A program made the translations under genes and the position numbers. Under the pieces are notes generated by a model that saw only the letters and a list, made by a program, of their open reading frames with translations, had not been told where the DNA came from and did no database searches. From Microbacterium marinum (lineage in GTDB: Bacteria; Actinomycetota; Actinomycetes; Actinomycetales; Microbacteriaceae): a DNA stretch of 64,000 nt. Shown here in pieces: positions 30,424 to 39,568 of this stretch. The DNA is taken from the NCBI RefSeq assembly GCF_014204835.1, contig NZ_JACHMD010000001.1, positions 2,542,001 to 2,606,000 of the forward strand, written 5' to 3'. The first letter of the stretch is position 1, and the number at the start of each line of letters is the position of its first letter.

Positions 30424-30445
30424 GTTCACCTGTCGTTCACCTCGG
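30424..30445 (+). promoter_or_regulatory. PHO box upstream of pstS
   Basis: Two adjacent 11-base direct repeats, GTTCACCTGTC (30424-30434) and GTTCACCTCGG (30435-30445), with identical seven-base cores. They lie 86 bases upstream of pstS. A TTTAGC hexamer at 30471-30476 is a possible -10. This is the clearest RegX3/PhoP-type site in the window. Confidence 0.8.
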
Positions 30446-30530
30446 CACCGGAGTCTGGACACCGGCGGACTTTAGCGTCGAGCCCAGCCCCTGCACCGGG
30501 GTGTTCCCGATCAAATCCGAAGGATCACAC

Positions 30531-31646
30531 GTGAAGCTCAACCGCATCGCCCGCCTGGGCGCTGTCGCAGCCGTCGCCGCTCTCTCCCTCTCCGCTTGCG
30601 CGGCGAACGAGCCCGCCCCCGGTGGCGACTCCTCGAACTCCGGCTCCGAGAGCACCCTCTCCGGCACGGTCAAGGCCACCGGCGCATCGTCGCAGGGTGC
30701 CGCCCAGCAGGCGTGGACCGCCGCGTTCCAGACCGCCAACGGCGACGTCACCATCAACTACCAGCCGACCGGTTCGGGCACGGGCCGTGACAACTTCATC
30801 GCCGGTTCGAGCAACTTCATCGGATCGGACCGCGCGTACAACGCCGAGGAGCTCGAGGCCGGCGGCTTCGGCGCGTGCGCGACCGACGAGATCGTCGAGG
30901 TCCCGGCGTACATCTCGCCCGTCGCCGTCGTCTTCAACCTCGAGGGCGTCGACTCGCTGAACCTCACCCCCGAGCTCATCGGCAACATCTTCAACGAGAA
31001 GATCGAGAAGTGGAACGACCCGGCGATCGCCGAGGTCAACGAGGGCGTCGAGCTCCCCGACCTGGCCATCACCCCCGTCTTCCGCGGTGACGCGTCGGGC
31101 ACCACCGGCACCTTCACCGAGTACCTCGCCTCCGTCGCTCCCGACGCATGGCCGTACGAGGACGCCGACGAGTGGCCGGTCGACACCACGCGCTCCGAGG
31201 CTGCCCAGCAGACCTCCGGCGTCGAGGCGGCCGTCACCGGCGGTCAGGGCACCATCGGCTACATCGACGCATCGCGCGTCGGCGAGCTCGGCTCCGCCGC
31301 CGTCCAGGTCGGCGAGGAGTTCGTCGCGTTCTCGGCTGACGCCGCCGCCAAGCTCGTCTCGGCTTCGCCGCTCGAAGAGGGCCGTGGCGAGGGTGACCTC
31401 GTCTTCGCCGTCGACCCCGCCGCTGCCCCCGAGGGTTCGTACCCGATCGCCCTGGTGAGCTACCTCATCGGCTGCGTCGAGTACGAGGACGCCGCTGTCG
31501 CCGACATCGTCCGCGAGTACTTCGCGTACATCGTCAGCGAAGAGGGCCAGGCCGCCGCGAACGAGGCCGCCGGCTCCGCACCGCTGTCGTCCGAGGTCGC
31601 TGAGCAGGCCCAGGCTGCGATCGACCTGATCGGCGCCTCCGAGTAA
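30531..31646 (+). CDS. pstS: Phosphate ABC transporter substrate-binding lipoprotein
   Basis: A 371-residue PstS. The signal peptide has lipobox LSAC (C23). The phosphate-binding loops include TGASSQGAAQQAW, QPTGSGTGRDNFIAGSSNFI and FRGDASGTTGTFTEYL. It captures Pi outside the membrane for PstCAB. GTG 30531 is chosen since AAGGAT stands upstream and the KLNRIAR signal start follows. It is the first gene of pstSCAB, preceded by a PHO box. Confidence 0.96.
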   Translation: MKLNRIARLGAVAAVAALSLSACAANEPAPGGDSSNSGSESTLSGTVKATGASSQGAAQQAWTAAFQTANGDVTINYQPTGSGTGRDNFIAGSSNFIGSDRAYNAEELEAGGFGACATDEIVEVPAYISPVAVVFNLEGVDSLNLTPELIGNIFNEKIEKWNDPAIAEVNEGVELPDLAITPVFRGDASGTTGTFTEYLASVAPDAWPYEDADEWPVDTTRSEAAQQTSGVEAAVTGGQGTIGYIDASRVGELGSAAVQVGEEFVAFSADAAAKLVSASPLEEGRGEGDLVFAVDPAAAPEGSYPIALVSYLIGCVEYEDAAVADIVREYFAYIVSEEGQAAANEAAGSAPLSSEVAEQAQAAIDLIGASE

Positions 31647-31727
31647 TACCCTTGCTGCTGGTGTCTCCCGCTCGTCGGGAGGCACCAGCAGCAGTCACGT
31701 CCGCCCGCTTCCATCCCGAGGACTGCG

Positions 31728-32693
31728 ATGCCCCCCACCACCGAGTCGGTCACCACCGACCAGGCCACCCCGAAGCGGACCGTCCGCCGCCGCGGAGACC
31801 TCGTCTTCTCGCGCAGCGCGCTCAGCGCCGGCATCATCATCCTGATCGTCCTCGCGGCGGTCACCCTGTTCCTCATCATCGAGAGCGTGCCCGCCTTCAC
31901 GGGCGACCCCGAGAAGATCCAGTTCCTCAACGGACGCCCCTTCTGGGAGTACGTCTGGCCGTTCGTCTTCGGCACCCTGTGGGCGTCGGTGATCGCTCTC
32001 GTCGTGGCATCCCCGCTCGCCATCGGCATCGCCCTCTTCATCTCGCACTACGCGCCGCGCCGCATCGCCGCCGTGCTCGGGTACATCATCGACCTGCTCG
32101 CCGCGATCCCCTCCGTCGTCTACGGCCTGTGGGGCGCCCTCGTCTTCTCACAGCTCCTCCAGCCGTTCTACGTCTGGCTGAACGAGAACCTCGGCTGGAT
32201 CCCGTTCTTCGCCGGCGCCGTCTCGCCCACCGGTCGCACGATCCTCACGGCATCCCTCGTGCTCGCCGTCATGATCCTCCCGATCATGACCGCCATCACC
32301 CGCGAGGTCTTCCTCCAGACCCCGGTCCTGCACGAAGAGGCGGCCCTCGCCCTCGGCGCCACCCGCTGGGAGATGATCCGCATGGCCGTCTTCCCCTTCG
32401 CCCGCGGCGGCATGGTCTCGGGCGCCATGCTCGGCCTCGGCCGCGCACTCGGCGAGACGATGGCCGTGACCATGGTCCTCTCCGCCACCGGCGCCGTCAC
32501 CTTCCAGGTGCTCAACTCGAACAACCCGACGCCGATCCCCGCGAACATCGCCCTCAACTTCGGTGAGGCCTACGGCGACGGCGTGAACGTGCTGATCGCG
32601 ACCGGCCTCATCCTCTTCGTCGTCACGTTCGCCGTCAACGCGATCGCGCGCTACATCGTCAACCGCCGGGCCGAGTTCTCGGGAGCGAACTGA
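31728..32693 (+). CDS. pstC: Phosphate ABC transporter permease PstC
   Basis: A 321-residue permease with six to seven membrane helices. A DLLAAIPSVVYGLWG loop and the coupling-helix motif EEAALALGATRWEMIRMAVFP define the PstC type. It forms the channel with PstA. It lies 81 bases after pstS. Part of that gap is a hairpin (GGTGTCTCCCGC...GGGAGGCACC) that may lower downstream expression relative to pstS. Confidence 0.95.
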   Translation: MPPTTESVTTDQATPKRTVRRRGDLVFSRSALSAGIIILIVLAAVTLFLIIESVPAFTGDPEKIQFLNGRPFWEYVWPFVFGTLWASVIALVVASPLAIGIALFISHYAPRRIAAVLGYIIDLLAAIPSVVYGLWGALVFSQLLQPFYVWLNENLGWIPFFAGAVSPTGRTILTASLVLAVMILPIMTAITREVFLQTPVLHEEAALALGATRWEMIRMAVFPFARGGMVSGAMLGLGRALGETMAVTMVLSATGAVTFQVLNSNNPTPIPANIALNFGEAYGDGVNVLIATGLILFVVTFAVNAIARYIVNRRAEFSGAN

Positions 32694-33781
32694 TGACCAC
32701 CCTCACCCGCCCGACCACCAAGACGCCTGTCGGCAACTCGCTGACGGCGGGCCAGCTGCCCGCATGGATGCCGTGGGCGCTGCTGGCCGCAAGCCTCGTG
32801 CTGTCCACCGCGGTCTTCGCGATCATGAACTCGGGCGGCGAGGTCGCTGACTTCAACATCGCCGGGGCCGTCTTCATCGGCGTGATCATCTTCGCGATCG
32901 TCCTCGTGGTGCTCTCGAGCGTCGTGGAGACGCGGCGGCGTGCGGCCGACCGCCTCGCGACCGTGCTCGTCTCGATCGCCTTCACGATCGCGCTGCTCCC
33001 GCTCATCTCGCTGCTGTTCACGGTCATCGCCGACGGCATCGCCCGGTTCGACCCGATGTTCTTCTCGTACTCGATGCGCAACATCGTCGGCGAAGGCGGC
33101 GGCGCGATCCACGCCATCTACGGCACGCTCATCGTGACCGGATGGGCGACGCTCATCTCGGTGCCGATCGGTCTGATGACCTCGATCTACCTCGTCGAGT
33201 ACGGCCGCGGCCGGATCGCGAAGCTGATCACGTTCTTCGTCGACGTCATGACCGGCATCCCCTCGATCGTCGCCGGTCTGTTCATCGTCGCCGTCGTCGC
33301 GCTCGTCAACCCGGGCCTGAACACCGGCTTCATGGGCTCGGTCGCCCTCTCGGTGCTGATGATCCCCGTCGTCGTCCGCTCGAGCGAAGAGATGCTCCGC
33401 CTCGTGCCCAACGAGCTCCGCGAAGCCAGCTACGCCCTCGGCGTGCCGAAGTGGCTCACGATCGTGAAGGTGGTCCTCCCCACCTCGATCGCCGGCATCA
33501 CCACCGGCATCATGCTCTCGATCTCCCGCGTCATCGGCGAGACCGCGCCCCTGCTGCTCACCGCCGGGTTCACGCAGTCGCTCAACGTCGACGCGTTCGA
33601 CAACGCGATGATGACCCTCCCGGTCTTCGTCTACGACCAGTTCCAGAACCCGGGCACCAACATCGCCGCAGCGCTCGAGCGCGCATGGGCGGGCGCGCTC
33701 ACCCTCATCATCATCGTCATGGCTCTGAACCTCATCGCGCGCTTCGTCGCGAAGAAGTTCGCCCCCAAGTTCGGCCGCTGA
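32693..33781 (+). CDS. pstA: Phosphate ABC transporter permease PstA
   Basis: 362 residues. The first about 120 carry three extra hydrophobic helices before the canonical permease core. The core has [14 protein letters not shown] and the coupling motif [21 protein letters not shown]. The start overlaps the pstC stop by one base (TGATG), supporting coupled translation. Confidence 0.95.
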   Translation: MTTLTRPTTKTPVGNSLTAGQLPAWMPWALLAASLVLSTAVFAIMNSGGEVADFNIAGAVFIGVIIFAIVLVVLSSVVETRRRAADRLATVLVSIAFTIALLPLISLLFTVIADGIARFDPMFFSYSMRNIVGEGGGAIHAIYGTLIVTGWATLISVPIGLMTSIYLVEYGRGRIAKLITFFVDVMTGIPSIVAGLFIVAVVALVNPGLNTGFMGSVALSVLMIPVVVRSSEEMLRLVPNELREASYALGVPKWLTIVKVVLPTSIAGITTGIMLSISRVIGETAPLLLTAGFTQSLNVDAFDNAMMTLPVFVYDQFQNPGTNIAAALERAWAGALTLIIIVMALNLIARFVAKKFAPKFGR

Positions 33782-33810
33782 CCCGCGGCATCCGACAGAA
33801 AGTACCCGAC

Positions 33811-34590
<780 letters not shown>

Positions 34591-34625
34591 CCCGCGTCGC
34601 AGCCGGGGGGCTGGACGACGCCGGT

Positions 34626-34664
34626 GACGCGCCGGCACGGATTCGGGTTCCGTGCCGGCGCGTC
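34626..34664 (+). terminator. Hairpin ending the pst operon
   Basis: A 15-bp perfect stem (GACGCGCCGGCACGG with CCGTGCCGGCGCGTC) around a nine-base loop, 36 bases after the pstB stop, followed by TGTTCG. The T tract is weak. Confidence 0.65.
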
Positions 34665-34750
34665 TGTTCGTGGTGGCGTGCGGGCGGGGAGGGTTGCGGC
34701 AGTGCGACGCGCGGCCTAGGGTCTGGGCCTGGGGCCTCCGGCGTGCGTCG

Positions 34751-34839
34751 AACACAACGGCGGATCGGTGGGTGTGACACCCCGCTTCAGCACCGCCCCA
34801 CCGGCGTGTCGGGGCGTGGGCTCCGCCGTTGTGCACACC
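34751..34839. repeat. Palindromic element, left copy
   Basis: An imperfect palindrome of about 89 bases. The arms CACAACGGCGGA (34753-34764) and TCCGCCGTTGTG (34822-34833) are a perfect 12-bp inverted pair; the interior includes GGCGTGTCG. The same outer arm and interior word recur in the element at 35784-35869, on the other side of the AbiEi/DUF559 gene. The rest of the 34591-34963 interval holds no gene I can support. Confidence 0.7.
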
Positions 34840-34963
34840 GGCAGGCTCGGCCCGAGCCGCCGAGAAGGCGTCGACACTCTCCCCAACACCTATCTGGCCC
34901 AACCTCTCCCCAGTCCTCTCGCGCCCGTCCCTCGAAGCTGGGCTCGCGGACGAGCCTTGCCCC

Positions 34964-35761
34964 GTGTGCACCGGAACGCAGATCGCCACCTACGAGATGT
35001 TGCGTGCAGCGGGAGTCTCCCGCCGGCAGATAGAAGCGGCACTCAAGACTGGTCACTTGACCCGCCCCCGCCGCGGAATCTATGCCACGGATGCCGCGTG
35101 CTCCGCGGTCCGCACGGCAGCAGCGCACGGCGGCGAGATTGCCTGCGTGAGCGCCGCCCGTCATCTCGGGCTGTGGGTTCTCGAACCGCCCAGTGAGACG
35201 CACGTGTGGGTGGGGCCGGGAGGGCACCAGCGCCACCGACGATGTGAGTGCGTGACGCATTGGGATGCGGCATCCGATGACTGTGAAGATGACCTGGCCC
35301 GGATTCTCCTGCAGATCCGCCGCTGCATGGGAGTGGAGTCGTTCTTCGTGACGCTCGAGTCGGCGCTTCGGCTGGGGCGCCTGTCTGCGGATGCTCTCGG
35401 GTGGCTGCGGGCGAAGGCTGATGCGACGACCAGAGAAGCCCTTGACGCCGCGCGGGATGATGCGGACAGCGGACTGGAATCATTGCTGCGCTGGCGTCTC
35501 CGAGGACACGGATTCGACATCCGCACCCAGGTTGCGATCGGTGGCGTCGGACGGGTCGATGTTGTCATCGACGGCTGGCTACTGATCGAAACAGACGGTC
35601 GGGGGAACCATGACGGGCCGGCCCTGCGCCACAAGGATCTCGTGCGGGACGCGGTCGCCGCCGCGAGCGGGTACACCACGCTGCGGTTCGACTACGCCCT
35701 GGTCGTGCACCGATGGGACCTCGTGGAGGCGGCCATCCTCGGCGCCCTCGCCCTCGTGTGA
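34964..35761 (+). CDS. AbiEi-type N-terminal domain plus DUF559 (Vsr-like) C-terminal domain protein
   Basis: 265 residues from GTG 34964. The N-terminal winged-helix part (YEMLRAAGVSRRQIEAALKTG, then LTRPRRGIYATD) matches the AbiEi antitoxin-like domain. The C-terminal part (about 170-260) has GFDIRTQVAIGGVGRVDVVIDGWLLIE, where the Asp and Glu fit the Vsr/DUF559 endonuclease-like fold. The multi-Cys middle (CECVTHWD) is odd. No AbiEii toxin gene is adjacent. The gene sits between two related palindromes. The start is uncertain; TTG 34829 would lengthen it by 45 residues. Confidence 0.72.
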   Translation: MCTGTQIATYEMLRAAGVSRRQIEAALKTGHLTRPRRGIYATDAACSAVRTAAAHGGEIACVSAARHLGLWVLEPPSETHVWVGPGGHQRHRRCECVTHWDAASDDCEDDLARILLQIRRCMGVESFFVTLESALRLGRLSADALGWLRAKADATTREALDAARDDADSGLESLLRWRLRGHGFDIRTQVAIGGVGRVDVVIDGWLLIETDGRGNHDGPALRHKDLVRDAVAAASGYTTLRFDYALVVHRWDLVEAAILGALALV

Positions 35762-35783
35762 CGTCGGGCACCCGCGACGCCGC

Positions 35784-35869
35784 GTGCACAACGGCGGATC
35801 GGACGTCCGACATGCCGGTCGGTGGCGCCTCGCGTCGGCGTGTCGCTCGAGCGATCCGCCACTGTGCAC
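35784..35869. repeat. Palindromic element, right copy
   Basis: An 86-base element with ends GTGCACAACGGCGGATCG (35784-35801) and CGATCCGCCACTGTGCAC (35852-35869), inverted and matching at 16 of 18 positions. The interior contains GGCGTGTCG like the left copy. It lies immediately after the AbiEi/DUF559 stop and before the convergent aminotransferase stop, so it may also terminate transcription. Confidence 0.7.
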
Positions 35870-35888
35870 GCCAGGCGCGCGAGACGGT

Positions 35889-36773
35889 TCAGTCGCGGGG
35901 GCTCAGGAGGTAGGCGTTGAAGGACGCGGTGAGGTCGGCGTCGACGGCGAGGGGACGGTCGTCGACGGCGGTGATCGGGGCGGCGAGGCGGACGCTGGAG
36001 AGGAGCCACGCGGCATCCGCTTCGTACAGGGCGCTCACGGGCAGGGTCTCGTAAGCGGTCGCGAAGCCGCGGTCGGCGAGGTGCTCGAAGAGGCTGAGCT
36101 GGGTGGTGCCGTGGAGGATGCCACCGTTCGGCGCGGGCGTCACGAACGTGTCGCCACGCCGGATGACGAGCGACGCCGTCGGCGCTTCGAGCACGAAGCC
36201 GTCTGAGCTCACGAAGACCGCATCGTCGGCACCGCGGCGCTTCGCCTCGCGGATCGCGGCCATGTTCACCGCGTACGACAGCGTCTTCGCGCCCAGCAGC
36301 AGCCACGGCGCGCGACCGGGCAGGTCGATGCTGTACCCCCGGTCGAGGACGGCGACACGGATGCCGCTCGTGCGCGCCTCGGTGAAGTCGGCGGCCGGCG
36401 CGACGGTGACCCAGGCGGTCGGCGTGGGGCCGTGCTCGACGCCGCGGCTGAGGATGAGCTTGATGACCGACTCCCCCGCGCCACTGGCGGCCTCCGCGCG
36501 CCGGACGGCCTCGCGCCACTGTCCGAGGTGCGGGGCGGGCAGCTCGCAGATCTCCGCGGAGTGCGCGAGACGCTGCAGGTGCGCCTCGACCTCCTGCGCG
36601 TGTCCGTCGACGACACCGATGGACTCGAAGATCCCGTCACCGCGCTGCGTGCTGAGCTCGCCGACGGTCAGGGCGGGGGCCGACGGGTCGACCTCGGAGA
36701 AGGTCGAATCGAAGTCGGTGCGGGTGTCGTCGGATGCCGCGGGGTCGATCATGAGTGCGTAGCGCCAGGCCAT
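35889..36773 (-). CDS. pabC: Aminotransferase class IV, aminodeoxychorismate lyase-like
   Basis: A 294-residue fold-type IV PLP enzyme. RGDGIFESIGVVDG is the N-terminal motif, the Schiff-base Lys is in LLLGAKTLSYAVNM, and DDAVFVSSDGFVLEAPTASLVI and GGILHGTTQ form the cofactor-binding region. It probably releases pyruvate from aminodeoxychorismate to give p-aminobenzoate for folate. A branched-chain or D-amino-acid aminotransferase is the alternative. TAGGCT six bases before the ATG points to a leaderless start. Confidence 0.8.
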   Translation of the reverse strand: MAWRYALMIDPAASDDTRTDFDSTFSEVDPSAPALTVGELSTQRGDGIFESIGVVDGHAQEVEAHLQRLAHSAEICELPAPHLGQWREAVRRAEAASGAGESVIKLILSRGVEHGPTPTAWVTVAPAADFTEARTSGIRVAVLDRGYSIDLPGRAPWLLLGAKTLSYAVNMAAIREAKRRGADDAVFVSSDGFVLEAPTASLVIRRGDTFVTPAPNGGILHGTTQLSLFEHLADRGFATAYETLPVSALYEADAAWLLSSVRLAAPITAVDDRPLAVDADLTASFNAYLLSPRD

Positions 36774-36922
36774 GCGATGAGCCTACGCTCGGCGCCGGCG
36801 CTCGCCCCGCCGATGGCGTCGACACGCCCGGCGGCGCATTCCGGGCGGGATCCCTTCGGGCACCGTCCCGCGGAACGCGGACCGATTCGGCATCGATCGG
36901 AATACCTTGCGGCCCGATTCGT

Positions 36923-37022
36923 TACACTTTTCTAGCCGGGCCGCAGTAACCCCGGGCTCCATCTTCAGCCGCTCCGAGCGGCCACGCGCCGAGAGGCGTT
37001 CTGCGGTCCGGCACTTTTTCTG
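36923..37022 (+). ncRNA. Candidate structured small RNA
   Basis: No protein gene lies in 36774-37134. TACACT (36923-36928) is a good -10. Six bases later, at 36935, GCCGGGCCGCAG begins and pairs with CTGCGGTCCGGC (37001-37012) over 12 bp with one G-U. Inside are hairpins GCCGCT-CCG-AGCGGC (36968-36982) and GCGCC-GAGA-GGCGT (36986-36999), plus a C-rich single strand with CCCC and CUCC. ACTTTTTCT follows the closing stem like a terminator. The -35 is weak. No known RNA family is recognised. Confidence 0.5.
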
Positions 37023-37035
37023 CCCGGATGCCGAT

Positions 37036-37107
37036 GGGCACCGGCACCGCACCCCCGCCGCGCACCGGCACCGCACCCCCGCCGGGCACCGGCACCGCAC
37101 CGCCGCG
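37036..37107. repeat. Three tandem 24-bp repeats
   Basis: Three units of 24 bases, each containing CACCGGCACCGCACC. They begin at 37036, 37060 and 37084. Units one and two differ at one base, and the third diverges in its last bases. The repeat is noncoding by context, between the candidate small RNA and the stop of the next gene, and may vary in copy number between strains. Confidence 0.85.
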
Positions 37108-37134
37108 CCCGGCCAGATCCCCCGCGGCATCCGC

Positions 37135-37773
37135 TCAGGTGAGGCCTTCGCGCCGCCAGAGTCCGGCCGCGGCGTTCAGGTCGTCGGCGTAGGTGTCGAG
37201 GCGCAGGGCGCGCGTGGTGAACTGCGAAGCCCGGCGCGGCTCAGTCTGGTCGTAGTCGTCGGCGAGGTCGGTCGCGCCGGAGGCGACAACGCGCGCGAAC
37301 GACGACGCACGCTCGAGCGCGAGGGCGAAGTCGCCCGCGAACACGCCGCGCAGGATCAGGTCGATGAGCGCGACGAGTTCGTCGGGGCTCGCCGGGGCGG
37401 GAGCGCCCGCGATGACGGGGTCGGCCGATGCGAGGCGCGTGCGTCCGCGTTCATACAGGAGCGCGGCGGTGGCGGCGTCGTCGTGGATCATCAGCTGCAG
37501 CAGGTAGAGCCGCCACAGCGTTCCGGGCAGTGAGCGCGCGGGCGAGTGCGACCACAGTTCCGCGATGGTCGCGATGCCGTGGGCGTCGGTGAAGCTGACG
37601 AGGCGGTCAACGACCTCGTCGTGCGGAGCCTCGCGCACACGGGAGAGCAGAGCGGATGCCGTGGCGTGCGCGACCCGGCTGGCTTCGGCGGGGTCGTCGG
37701 CGGCGAAGTTGCGGTCGAACGAGTCGGGTGAGCGGCGGACCGGTTTGTGGAAGTCGCGGGACGCGTCGGACAT
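37135..37773 (-). CDS. Hypothetical protein, 212 aa
   Basis: A soluble helical protein seen, as I recall, in Microbacteriaceae, starting SDASRDFHKPVRRSPDSFDRN. It has several Ala/Leu-rich helices (LIDLILRGVFAGDFALALERASSF) and no membrane segment. No domain is recognised. ATG 37773 is supported by GGAGGG just upstream and by TACCGT further up. It is transcribed in the same direction as the anti-sigma gene but separated from it by a hairpin. Confidence 0.7.
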   Translation of the reverse strand: MSDASRDFHKPVRRSPDSFDRNFAADDPAEASRVAHATASALLSRVREAPHDEVVDRLVSFTDAHGIATIAELWSHSPARSLPGTLWRLYLLQLMIHDDAATAALLYERGRTRLASADPVIAGAPAPASPDELVALIDLILRGVFAGDFALALERASSFARVVASGATDLADDYDQTEPRRASQFTTRALRLDTYADDLNAAAGLWRREGLT

Positions 37774-37834
37774 CCCTCCACGGTACCCGCGGCGGGACGG
37801 GCGGGCGCCGCACCAGCGACACGCCCCAACCACA

Positions 37835-37865
37835 ACGCCCCGCTACCGGATCGGCAGCGGGGCGT
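37835..37865 (-). terminator. Hairpin after the anti-sigma factor gene
   Basis: A 10-bp perfect stem (ACGCCCCGCT with AGCGGGGCGT on the plus strand) 13 bases past the anti-sigma stop in minus orientation, followed by TGTGGTT. Confidence 0.6.
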
Positions 37866-37878
37866 CGCGCGGGGTGGG

Positions 37879-38790
37879 TCAGGCGTCGCCGGGGTTGGTC
37901 GGGATGGCGATGATCGGGTCGGTCGTCGGGGTGCCATCGGGCGATCCGCCCTGCTCCTCGACCGTGACCGCGATGATGTCGCCAGGCTCCATGTCGCCGT
38001 CCAACAGGGCGGTGATGTCCTCGCCGGGCTCGAAGGTGCCGGCGGCGATCGGCTCGTCACCACGGACGTACCAGAGCTCGAAGCTGCGGTCGTCGGCGAT
38101 CTCGGGCGTCTCGGCGGTGGTCAGCACGACCTTGCCGACCGACGGCGACCAGTGCACGGTCGCCTCGCCACCGTCGGCGAACTGACCGACGACCGACTGC
38201 GCGTCGGGCGCCGCTTCGATCTGCTCGAGCGCCTGCACCTCGACGGGTGTCCGCACCTGTTCGACGATCGCGCCGACTCCCCAGCCGATGCCGACCAGCA
38301 GGGCAGCGGATGCCACGAGCGCGAACAGTCCGCGGGTCCAGTTCTTGCGCTGGATGGTCTGCACGACCTCGGTCGGCGGGGCGGTGGGCGCCACGGGCTC
38401 AGCCTCGGCGGCGACCGGGGCGGGCACCTCCGGCACGGGCGGAACGTCAGCGGCGGACGCGTCGGCAGCCGGCGCCTCAGCAGCAGCAGCCGGCTCGTCG
38501 ACCACCGGCACGTCGCGCGCGGGCTTCGAAGCGGCGGGCCCGCCCGCGAACGAGGCAGCGACCTGCGGCATCCCGGCGATACGGGCCAGCAGCGCGGAAC
38601 GCACCTCGCTCGGCGGCTCTTCCTCGCCGAAGCCCTCCGCGAGGAGAGCGCCGGCCTGGGCATCTGCGGCGACGAGGTCAGCCCACTCCGGGTGGGTCTC
38701 GAGGGCAGCACGGTAAGCGCGCTCGTCCTCGGGGCTCAGCGCGTGGAGCGCGTGTCCGGCCGAGAGCTCGGCGAAGTCCTTTTCGTTCAC
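37879..38790 (-). CDS. RskA-type anti-sigma factor
   Basis: 303 residues. The N-terminal cytoplasmic anti-sigma domain (1 to about 75; LSAGHALHALSPEDERAY) is followed by a long Ala/Pro/Glu linker (about 85-145), one membrane helix (about 154-176) and an extracytoplasmic RskA domain (ATVHWSPSVGKVVL, FELWYVRGDEPIAAGTF). It holds the ECF sigma factor inactive until regulated proteolysis. The start is GTG 38790, overlapping the sigma gene stop as GTGA. Confidence 0.92.
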   Translation of the reverse strand: MNEKDFAELSAGHALHALSPEDERAYRAALETHPEWADLVAADAQAGALLAEGFGEEEPPSEVRSALLARIAGMPQVAASFAGGPAASKPARDVPVVDEPAAAAEAPAADASAADVPPVPEVPAPVAAEAEPVAPTAPPTEVVQTIQRKNWTRGLFALVASAALLVGIGWGVGAIVEQVRTPVEVQALEQIEAAPDAQSVVGQFADGGEATVHWSPSVGKVVLTTAETPEIADDRSFELWYVRGDEPIAAGTFEPGEDITALLDGDMEPGDIIAVTVEEQGGSPDGTPTTDPIIAIPTNPGDA

Positions 38791-39386
38791 AGTGTCACCC
38801 CCATCTCCTGACGCAAGCGCGATAGGCCATCACGCATTCGGGTCTTAATCGTTCCTAGCGGCGCTCCCACCAGCGCTGCGATCTCACTTTGGCTGTACCC
38901 CCCGAAGTAGGCGAGGGTGAGGGCTTCGCGTTGCGGGTCGGGAAGCGTTCCGAGGGCCCGCACGACGCGGCGTCCTTCGATACGCAGCTCGACCTGCTCT
39001 GCGATTCCTTCTTGAGGCGTGTGCGCGTCACGGGCTCCGACGCGCACATCTCGATCTGTACTTGCTTGCGATGCGCGCACCCGGTCTACGGCTCGGCGAT
39101 GCGCGATCGTGAGGATCCAACTTCTTCCTTGCCCCTTGTTCGGAGCGAAGGCGGCAGCGGATTGCCACACCTCGAGGAAAACTTCCTGCAGCACTTCTTC
39201 GCTCTGAGAGGGGTCGACGAGGACCCGCCGGATGAGTCCGAAGACGCGGGACGAGAGCATGTCGTAGAGGTCGGCGAAGGCGGCCTGGTCGCCGCTGGCG
39301 ACACGCACCAGCAGGTCGGCGGCGTGATCCGCCGCGGGCCCGTCTTCGGGGACGTCTACACCGTCGATAACCATCCCGATAAGCAT
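38787..39386 (-). CDS. sigK: ECF sigma factor, SigK-like
   Basis: A 199-residue ECF sigma factor. Region 2 includes YDMLSSRVFGLIRRVLVDPSQSEEVLQEVF and the -10-contacting RSWILTIAHRRAVDRVR. Region 4 has LTLAYFGGYSQSEIAALVGAPLGTIKTR, the HTH that reads the -35. The linked RskA-type anti-sigma and the divergent fasciclin lipoprotein match the mycobacterial SigK-RskA-Mpt83 module. The start could be ATG 39386 or ATG 39374. Confidence 0.92.
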   Translation of the reverse strand: MLIGMVIDGVDVPEDGPAADHAADLLVRVASGDQAAFADLYDMLSSRVFGLIRRVLVDPSQSEEVLQEVFLEVWQSAAAFAPNKGQGRSWILTIAHRRAVDRVRASQASTDRDVRVGARDAHTPQEGIAEQVELRIEGRRVVRALGTLPDPQREALTLAYFGGYSQSEIAALVGAPLGTIKTRMRDGLSRLRQEMGVTL

Positions 39387-39568
39387 GCCTCATCCCCTGC
39401 TCCGAACCGAATGTGAACGGGCCTTTTCGCGACCTCGGCGTCGGCTCGTACGGAGCCGAAATGGATTCATTTCGAAGAATCTCGAAAAACTTGCAATCCA
39501 TTCCCTGAGCTACTCCGAAGACCAGACATCGCCGCCGCAGAGGGCGGTCCCAACACATGGAGGTAATC

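Noticed and set aside
37036..37107. CRISPR-like array
   Set aside because: The units are contiguous 24-mers without unique spacers, and no cas genes are nearby.
36783..37130. A 115-codon minus-strand frame over the same interval
   Set aside because: Low-complexity Arg/Cys repeats from the tandem array, no ribosome site, and it covers the promoter of the aminotransferase gene.
36907..37533. A 208-codon plus-strand frame with an HRHRTP repeat
   Set aside because: The repeat is simply the 24-bp tandem array translated, and the rest is antisense to the 212-residue gene. The region fits a noncoding RNA plus repeat better.
39387..39568. SigK promoter (CCATCC/CCGAAT) for the fasciclin gene
   Set aside because: Partial matches occur, but the spacers are about 11 or 31 bases instead of the expected 16-19.
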